This document shows positions 6,091 to 10,726 of a stretch of DNA of 10,726 nt, in pieces (the stretch's first letter is position 1; each line of letters begins with the position of its first letter). The stretch lies in assembly GCA_937967535.1 (NCBI GenBank), contig CALCMV010000073.1, positions 1 through 10,726 of the forward strand, written 5' to 3'. The notes beneath the pieces were generated by a model, which was not told where the DNA came from, ran no database searches, and saw only the letters and a program-made list of their open reading frames with translations. Source of the stretch: an uncultured Saprospiraceae bacterium (GTDB lineage Bacteria; Bacteroidota; Bacteroidia; Chitinophagales; Saprospiraceae). The position numbers and the translations under genes are program-made.

Positions 6091-6114
6091 TGTTAACAAC
6101 GTAAACTTATTAAA

Positions 6115-7233
6115 ATGAATTTGAAAAACCTATTTTTTTTGACCATTATTTGTTGGTCACTAGGTATTATGGCATGTGAGCCTGACCCACCCACCGAACC
6201 TGAAACTCTCCACCCCTTTACCCTCGAAAATGCCGCACCTGCACCGGATGTGGAGCAGGCAATTAATGATTTTGAAGCCTATCTGGACAATCCGCGACCG
6301 GATTTTCTGGAGCCAATGCTGGTGAAGAATGTCGTATGGTCGGTAGAAGCTAAACTAAATCGCACATATACGAATGTAGCGCATAAGTTTGAGCAACTAC
6401 ATACACAGTCTGATACGATAGCCATTGCCCATTCTGGCAGTATGATGTCAGGTATTGAAGTACAGGCTTTCTATGATGAAGCTGTGACCAAGTTTTCGGA
6501 GCATTTTTACAGCTTACCTGTCGATAACCGACTGCCCGTATTGGTAGATGTCGCTGAAAATACAGGAGATTCAAATACGCTTATCCTTACTACGCAAGTA
6601 GGTACGGGAACACTGGAAGAGTTGAGTGCCGGATTTGATTTGCATTGGTTTTGGGGAGCATTTGGCACTGGTGGTGGTGGCACTTGTGGACCTGATGCTA
6701 GTACAGTTCCTCCGAATGTGGGGCGAGCTGCGAATACTGAATTGGCATTTGAGGCTAATAGTAGAGTTCTTGCACTCAACAATACTGGACTATTAACTAG
6801 TTGTACAGCCGGACCGCCTATTTTTTGTCAGATACCGTGGTATACCACAAACGTTGAAATTGTTATACCAGATGTTAATGAACCGGATATATTCCCATTC
6901 TTTTATCCAAATTCCAATGATGACACACCCAACGATAATAATCGGGAATATCTCATATACTTCAACAATCCAGAGTTCGATAATTTTGATGACAAGGCTT
7001 GTTTATCTCCTAGCGATATGGATTTCTACTATGATGGGTTAATTCAAGTAATGGAAGATAGACGTCCATCAGGTAAAGATTTTATCTTGGTCAATGTTGA
7101 AGAAGAATGGGGTAACTTTAACCAGCTACCTTTTAATGTGTTTTTCTACTCGCATTTGCCGATGTTTTCCTATGGTGAGATAATAACGAGTCCAGTTACT
7201 CCTTATCCTACGATAGAAATACTTCCAATGTAA
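6115..7233 (+). CDS. Lipoprotein of unknown function
   Basis: A 372-residue protein with a lipoprotein signal: MNLKN, a hydrophobic core FFLTIICWSLGIMA, then cysteine 21 as the lipidation site, followed by an acidic, proline-rich linker (EPDPPTEPETLHP). The mature part has a possibly helical stretch (about 45-135, including MMSGIEVQAFYDEAVTKF) and then a beta-rich half with a GTGGGGTCG turn, five cysteines after residue 190, and an Asp/Asn-rich segment (NSNDDTPNDNNREY). I do not recognise a family. It should be anchored in an envelope membrane. The ATG at 6115 is placed by the signal peptide, and A-rich sequence precedes it. The next gene starts 54 nt after the stop on the same strand, so the two probably form an operon. 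GC content falls from well over 50% near the 5' end to about 33% in the second half. Confidence 0.85.
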   Translation: MNLKNLFFLTIICWSLGIMACEPDPPTEPETLHPFTLENAAPAPDVEQAINDFEAYLDNPRPDFLEPMLVKNVVWSVEAKLNRTYTNVAHKFEQLHTQSDTIAIAHSGSMMSGIEVQAFYDEAVTKFSEHFYSLPVDNRLPVLVDVAENTGDSNTLILTTQVGTGTLEELSAGFDLHWFWGAFGTGGGGTCGPDASTVPPNVGRAANTELAFEANSRVLALNNTGLLTSCTAGPPIFCQIPWYTTNVEIVIPDVNEPDIFPFFYPNSNDDTPNDNNREYLIYFNNPEFDNFDDKACLSPSDMDFYYDGLIQVMEDRRPSGKDFILVNVEEEWGNFNQLPFNVFFYSHLPMFSYGEIITSPVTPYPTIEILPM

Positions 7234-7241
7234 TCACCAAT

Positions 7242-7270
7242 GGTAGTGGAGGCGTTTGGTCTCCACTACC
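7242..7270 (+). promoter_or_regulatory. Perfect 10-bp hairpin between the two operon genes
   Basis: GGTAGTGGAG (7242-7251) pairs exactly with CTCCACTACC (7261-7270) around a 9-nt loop. It sits in the 54-nt gap between the stop at 7233 and the ATG at 7288. No T-run follows, so it is more likely to mark mRNA processing or stability than termination. Confidence 0.65.
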
Positions 7271-7287
7271 TACCTAATGATAGACTT

Positions 7288-8709
7288 ATGAAATACCTTA
7301 TTTTACCTGTGTTACTAATTGTTAATTTAACTGCTTATGCTCAAACTTTTGAGTTTACTCAAACTGCACTTGACATAGAAGTACCTACATATATGATAGA
7401 AAAAGAAAACGGTCACTTCATTTCTGTATCAACTTACGGGGAAGATGTAGAAGCGAACTATCGCACACTGATTAGAGAATTTTCACGGGAAGGAGAACTC
7501 ATCCAAACTGCTGATTTTCCATATATTGATACACTTTCTTCTTCAACTTTATATATAGAAATTAGGGAGGATACCATAGTAGCAATTAGTAGTGAAGGAG
7601 ATAGAGATGAACTGACAACAAGATTATGGTATAGTATTTTTGCAGACGATTTTTCAGTTATCGAACATAAACTTATTGGCGAAGGGTACGATTTGCTAAA
7701 TATAACAGATGTGCAAAAAATATCTGGTGATAGATACACGATTACAGGATTCATACATAGCGGAGGTCCTTATTTTCATGGTTATGTGGCAGTGATAAAC
7801 AGAAATGGTGAACTTTTACAAGAAAATGAATACGAGGGGCTTATCTCGAAACCTACCGCAATCATGGAAAAAAACGATAATACAGGTTTTATATTGAAAG
7901 TTAGTAGCAGAGGGGTAGCACTAATTAATAGTGACTTGGAAGTTGATACTATTGTTGCACCATTTGAATTAGACGTTCTTTTTGGCGCTGATAATACAAT
8001 GAAGAGACTGGATGATTCTACCTATTTTATGTCAGGTACACATGAGATATTCGCTTCTAATAATGATAATATCGGTATCAAAAAAATCCGTCATACCGAC
8101 AAAGTCCTTGCAAGCGGAGTATTCGGCACACCTGACTCCACAGAAGTCACTGCCCTCACTCAAAGTCTTGATTTTGTATATCCTGATAAAATTTACTGTG
8201 GTGGCTGGCAGCGCAACTTTGATACACATCCTTTCTTGTCGGAATATCCCGGTTGGCTTATACTCTCTCAATACGACGAAGACCTTAATCTCAATTGGAC
8301 AAGATACTACGGCGGTGATGCTTTCTACGTGATGGAAGGCGTACTTGCTACGCAAGACGGTGGATGCCTCATATATAGCCGTCGCTATGCATTTACCGGC
8401 TTTTTTGACTATGACATTCATATCCTCAAAGTTAATCCTGACGGCTTACTCACCTCCACCACCACACCCGAAACTAGCACAAATATCACCGTCTATCCCA
8501 ATCCCACCTCCAATTACATTTTCTTCGATACAGGCGAAGCGAGTATGTACGATGTCTCATTTTTTGATGGACTCGGCAAGGTCATTTTTCAAGAGAAAAT
8601 ACCGAATAATCGCCCCGTAGATGTGCGCCATCTGCCTGTGGGTATGTATACGTATGTATTGGAGCGTGAAGGAGAAATCGTATCACAAGGAAAGTGGGTT
8701 AAGGAGTGA
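7288..8709 (+). CDS. T9SS-sorted, probably beta-propeller-like surface protein, function unknown
   Basis: A 473-residue protein. I start it at 7288, not at the upstream in-frame ATG (7240), because MKYLILPVLLIVNLTAYAQ is a complete Sec signal peptide and the 16 extra residues would be hydrophilic and encoded across a hairpin. Residues 20-390 show repeated strand pairs of the kind I.REF.REGEL, YVAVINRNGELL, RYYGG....MEGVLATQDGGCLIY and DIHILKVNPDG, typical of propeller-like repeat proteins of Bacteroidota. The exact blade count cannot be judged. The end is a type A T9SS sorting domain: VYPNPTSNYIFF (402-413), YDVSFFDGLGKVIFQE (421-436), VDVRHLPVGMYTYVL (444-458) and IVSQGKWVKE (464-473). It should be exported to the cell surface. 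It follows a lipoprotein gene in the same orientation and is probably co-transcribed with it. Codon GC rises clearly at about 8090. Confidence 0.88.
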   Translation: MKYLILPVLLIVNLTAYAQTFEFTQTALDIEVPTYMIEKENGHFISVSTYGEDVEANYRTLIREFSREGELIQTADFPYIDTLSSSTLYIEIREDTIVAISSEGDRDELTTRLWYSIFADDFSVIEHKLIGEGYDLLNITDVQKISGDRYTITGFIHSGGPYFHGYVAVINRNGELLQENEYEGLISKPTAIMEKNDNTGFILKVSSRGVALINSDLEVDTIVAPFELDVLFGADNTMKRLDDSTYFMSGTHEIFASNNDNIGIKKIRHTDKVLASGVFGTPDSTEVTALTQSLDFVYPDKIYCGGWQRNFDTHPFLSEYPGWLILSQYDEDLNLNWTRYYGGDAFYVMEGVLATQDGGCLIYSRRYAFTGFFDYDIHILKVNPDGLLTSTTTPETSTNITVYPNPTSNYIFFDTGEASMYDVSFFDGLGKVIFQEKIPNNRPVDVRHLPVGMYTYVLEREGEIVSQGKWVKE

Positions 8710-8800
8710 GCGTGTGTTGAACGACTTTAGTTATCAGATAAATTTTATTTTAATTTTTAAATAATTGAAATTTATATTATTATAAATTTATATTTTACTC

Positions 8801-8908
8801 TTGCGATGGCTAAAGTCATCGGTACGGTATTCGCGGTCAATCTGTAAAGCAGTCATTAGGGGAGACTCATCAAAATATTTTTTATGAAATTAAAAATCTG
8901 TCCTGCAC
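8801..8908 (+). repeat. Interspersed repeat, copy 2 (related to 3938-4036)
   Basis: It begins with a hairpin, GATGGC-TAAA-GTCATC (8805-8820, one G-T pair), continues to TGTAAAGCAGTCATTA (8843-8858, identical to 3981-3996) and ends with a TGTCCTGCAC block (to 8908) nearly identical to 4027-4036 and its flank. The spacing between blocks differs from copy 1 by about 10 nt, so the copies have diverged. Confidence 0.7.
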
Positions 8909-8919
8909 CTTGATGTGCT

Positions 8920-9006
8920 GATGTGTTGTTGTACTGATGTGTTTTTCTTATTTTTACACAAAAAAAATAACAGGTACACAAAAATACATCAACACAACAA
9001 CTCATC
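8920..9006. repeat. 27-nt imperfect inverted repeat abutting the P450 start
   Basis: Bases 8920-8946 and 8980-9006 are complementary at 23 of 27 positions, plus one G-T. The arms are built of GATGTG/TTGTTG words. The right arm ends three bases before the ATG at 9010. The 33-nt loop holds a candidate -7 element and a run of A residues. Confidence 0.72.
8929..8956 (+). promoter_or_regulatory. Possible promoter of the P450 gene
   Basis: TTG at 8929-8931 and TATTTTTA at 8949-8956 (7 of 8 to the window's TAnnTTTG pattern, last base wrong) are spaced 17 nt apart, at the short end of what the phylum uses. The leader would be about 45-50 nt and would consist largely of the right arm of the inverted repeat. 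Confidence 0.25.
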
Positions 9007-9009
9007 GAA

Positions 9010-10362
9010 ATGGTAAAAATTGCCACAAAATCTATCCCAACAGCCCGTTTAGACGGACGCTTTGCCGACCTTCGCGCCTTTCGTGCCGACCCGCCCACAC
9101 AATTGCGTAAGTACAAGAAAAAATTTGGTGATACCTTTCATTTGGATTTGATTTTCCAAAAAGCAATGGTCACATCCAATCCCGAAGTGATTCGTCACGT
9201 ATTGCAAACGAATAACAAAAATTATATCAAAGATTTGGCTTATCGCAAGCTAAAAATGGCACTCGGCAACGGCTTGTTGATGAATGAAGGCGAATCGTGG
9301 ATGGCACAACGCCGCCTTGCACAACCCGCTTTTTACAAAAAACGCCTTGAAGGATTGTTTGATACAATGGTAGAAACTACGGGGCGTTTTGTAAGCAATT
9401 TTGAGCAACATCGCGGCAGCAAAACATCCATCAACATCACATCAGAAATGAATATTGTCACTTCCGATGTGGCACTTGACACCCTGCTTGGCGGCAATAG
9501 ATACGGTGACAATATTGATATTCAGCAAACTATCAGTCGGTCACAAAAGTACATCGTGCGCCGGATTCGCTATCCTTGGGCAACACCTATGGCATATATA
9601 AACGGCAAGCACCGCCAATTTAAAAATGACCTCCAACGATTCGATAAGGTCGTATATGATATAATCAACAAATACCGCGAAGAAAAAACAGGCGGTGAAA
9701 ATCACCTCCTCTCCATGCTATTCGAAGCCCGCGACGAAGATACCGGCGAGCAAATGAGCGACCAACAACTCCGCGACGAACTTATCACAATCTACGTAGC
9801 CGGACACGAAACTTCTGCCAACGCGCTTTCGTGGACTTGGTATTTGCTGACCCAACATCCTGAGATTTATGAACGCCTCAAAGACGAAGTTCGCAGTACA
9901 CTCGGCAATCGTCGCCCGACACTTGCCGACCTTCGGGCGATGCCTTTTGCGCGTCAGGTGATGGAGGAATCTATGCGCCTCTACCCGCCTGCATGGGTGA
10001 TGGGGCGCGAAGCCCTCAATGACGACGAGGCTCTAGGCTACCCGATTCCTAAGAATGGAATTGTCATCGTCTCCATCTCCAATCTGCATCGCGACGAGCG
10101 TTATTGGGAAAATCCCAACCAATTTGACCCTGACCGCTTCGCACCGGAACGCACTAAAGAACGGCACAGAGGTGTTTATATGCCATTCGGTCTTGGTCCG
10201 CGCATGTGTATCGGCAATAATTTTGCACTGATGGAAATTCAACTCATTATTATGATGATGGTGCAAGGCTTTGATTTTGAATTGGATACCGAACACCTTG
10301 TAGTGCCGGAGGCATTGATTACCTTGCGCCCTAAGCATGGCATAAAGGTATTTGTGAAGTAA
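9010..10362 (+). CDS. Cytochrome P450 monooxygenase
   Basis: A complete 450-residue P450 with every core motif in order: WMAQR (97-101, C-helix WxxxR that contacts a haem propionate), AGHETS (264-269, I-helix oxygen-activation motif), EESMR (319-323, the K-helix ExxR with E320 and R323), DPDRFAPER (373-381, the PERF region) and FGLGPRMCIG (393-402), in which C400 is the thiolate ligand of the haem iron. There is no N-terminal membrane anchor, so it should be soluble and would need separate redox partners. No ferredoxin or reductase gene lies in the window. The PFGLGPRMCIG and AGHETSANALSW blocks resemble bacterial P450s close to the CYP4/CYP102-type group, many of which hydroxylate fatty acids. 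The substrate here is inference only. The ATG at 9010 is the first in frame and gives the usual length. The gene stands alone. Confidence 0.96.
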   Translation: MVKIATKSIPTARLDGRFADLRAFRADPPTQLRKYKKKFGDTFHLDLIFQKAMVTSNPEVIRHVLQTNNKNYIKDLAYRKLKMALGNGLLMNEGESWMAQRRLAQPAFYKKRLEGLFDTMVETTGRFVSNFEQHRGSKTSINITSEMNIVTSDVALDTLLGGNRYGDNIDIQQTISRSQKYIVRRIRYPWATPMAYINGKHRQFKNDLQRFDKVVYDIINKYREEKTGGENHLLSMLFEARDEDTGEQMSDQQLRDELITIYVAGHETSANALSWTWYLLTQHPEIYERLKDEVRSTLGNRRPTLADLRAMPFARQVMEESMRLYPPAWVMGREALNDDEALGYPIPKNGIVIVSISNLHRDERYWENPNQFDPDRFAPERTKERHRGVYMPFGLGPRMCIGNNFALMEIQLIIMMMVQGFDFELDTEHLVVPEALITLRPKHGIKVFVK

Positions 10363-10366
10363 CAAT

Positions 10367-10382
10367 GTAGCACGGTGCTTCC
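10367..10382 (+). repeat. GTAGCACGGTGCTTCC motif, inverted near-copy at 2739-2754
   Basis: Fifteen of 16 bases match the reverse complement of 2739-2754. Both lie just past a gene in GC-rich spacer DNA. About one match of this quality is expected by chance in a window this long, so the pairing is only suggestive. Confidence 0.35.
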
Positions 10383-10580
10383 AGCCCGTGTCGCGTTAGG
10401 AACGGGTAATACATGCTTTTAAGTTGGGCTTAGTAATTAGTTAATTAGTGATTGGTTATTAGTTAGTTGTGGACTTTGTATGGTGAAAAAGGTCTCCATA
10501 AAAAGGTTTATTTTCTGAACATAAAAATCTAATTATGCTTTTTAAAATATATAATACTTGCTTAAAAACAATTTTTAGAC

Positions 10581-10596
10581 TTTGAGATGTCTCAAA
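10581..10596. promoter_or_regulatory. Palindrome TTTGAGA-TG-TCTCAAA
   Basis: Two perfect 7-nt half-sites separated by TG, in AT-rich non-coding DNA and flanked on both sides by AGAC. The shape fits a dimeric regulator's operator, or a short hairpin. No adjacent gene is visible to assign it to. Confidence 0.3.
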
Positions 10597-10726
10597 AGAC
10601 AATGACATTTTTCAGGAATAAACATTTCACATTTCGCGTAAATGGAAATAAGAAAATTAAAATTTTTTAAAATTAAATTTGGATTTATTGTTATAAAAAG
10701 ATGTTAAACAAAATTTTATTTTAAAT

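Larger units (their letters stand above)
8710..9009. other. Repeat-filled spacer between the T9SS gene and the P450 gene
   Basis: No gene was seen. From left to right the spacer holds an AT hairpin (AAATTTATA 8768-8776 with TATAAATTT 8781-8789, loop TTAT), which could be a weak end signal for the upstream operon; an interspersed repeat copy (8801-8908); and TGATGTG-word repeats that form an inverted repeat up to the P450 start codon. No strong terminator was found after 8709. Confidence 0.6.
10363..10726. other. AT-rich region after the P450 gene, no gene seen
   Basis: A short GC-rich piece at 10367-10406 contains competing small stems (CACGG at 10371-10375 with CCGTG at 10386-10390, and CCCGT at 10385-10389 with ACGGG at 10402-10406). 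A TTAG/TTAGTTA-word stretch (10430-10469) and a perfect palindrome (10581-10596) follow. A TAAATTTG box at 10674-10681 could be the -7 element of a gene beyond the edge, but no -33 element goes with it. No convincing terminator follows the P450 stop codon. Confidence 0.5.

Noticed and set aside
7240..7287. In-frame upstream ATG extending the T9SS protein by 16 residues
   Set aside because: The extension is hydrophilic, runs through a perfect hairpin and would bury the signal peptide, which begins exactly at 7288.
10033..10365. Minus-strand frame of 110 codons inside the P450 gene
   Set aside because: It is antisense to the conserved haem-binding region, whose codon constraints explain the open frame.
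1..10726. A single defence, toxin-antitoxin or secretion island covering the window
   Set aside because: The genes belong to unrelated families on both strands with separate terminators. The Uma2 nuclease has no methylase, antitoxin or other defence partner here.

Overview
The window looks like a chromosomal segment of a member of the Bacteroidota, possibly a Saprospiria- or Chitinophagia-like lineage; that finer placement is inference. The evidence is two proteins with C-terminal type IX secretion (T9SS) sorting domains, several lipoproteins with a short Bacteroidota-style lipobox, A-rich leaders with no Shine-Dalgarno sequence, and a promoter of the TTTG / TAnnTTTG type. The spacers are AT-rich and long. 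No tRNA, rRNA, CRISPR array, transposase or phage gene was seen.

Layout. 1-531 (minus): the first 177 codons of a crotonase-fold beta-oxidation protein, probably a FadB/FadJ-like multifunctional enzyme, which runs off the left edge. 614-1456 (minus): a lipoprotein with a thioredoxin-like CGAC motif, coupled by an 8-nt overlap to what looks like the C-terminal stump of a DUF4221-like beta-propeller protein; the stump's 5' end lies in a GC-rich palindromic island, and a strong terminator closes the unit. 1919-2587 (plus): a Uma2-family nuclease. 2588-2760: a GC-rich, hairpin-bearing non-coding block. 2836-3516 (minus): a YceI-family lipoprotein with its own terminator. 3517-4152: an AT-rich spacer holding a 25-nt perfect inverted repeat and a copy of an interspersed repeat. 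4153-5304 (minus): a T9SS-exported protein with a strong terminator. 5305-6114: a long spacer with GAATGAGT-type low-complexity inverted repeats, a textbook Bacteroidota promoter and a structured leader. 6115-8709 (plus): a lipoprotein and a T9SS-sorted protein, probably one operon. 8710-9009: a second copy of the interspersed repeat and a 27-nt inverted repeat next to the following start codon. 9010-10362 (plus): a complete cytochrome P450. 10363-10726: AT-rich, apparently non-coding.

The genes do not form one pathway. The most coherent theme is envelope and surface proteins: three lipoproteins and two T9SS substrates. Fatty-acyl oxidation (left edge) and the P450 (right) could both act on lipids, but nothing in the sequence ties them together. 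The least explained material is in the spacers: a roughly 100-nt element present at least twice, two low-complexity inverted repeats just upstream of start codons, and a promoter-plus-hairpin leader. I found no convincing new multi-gene system.
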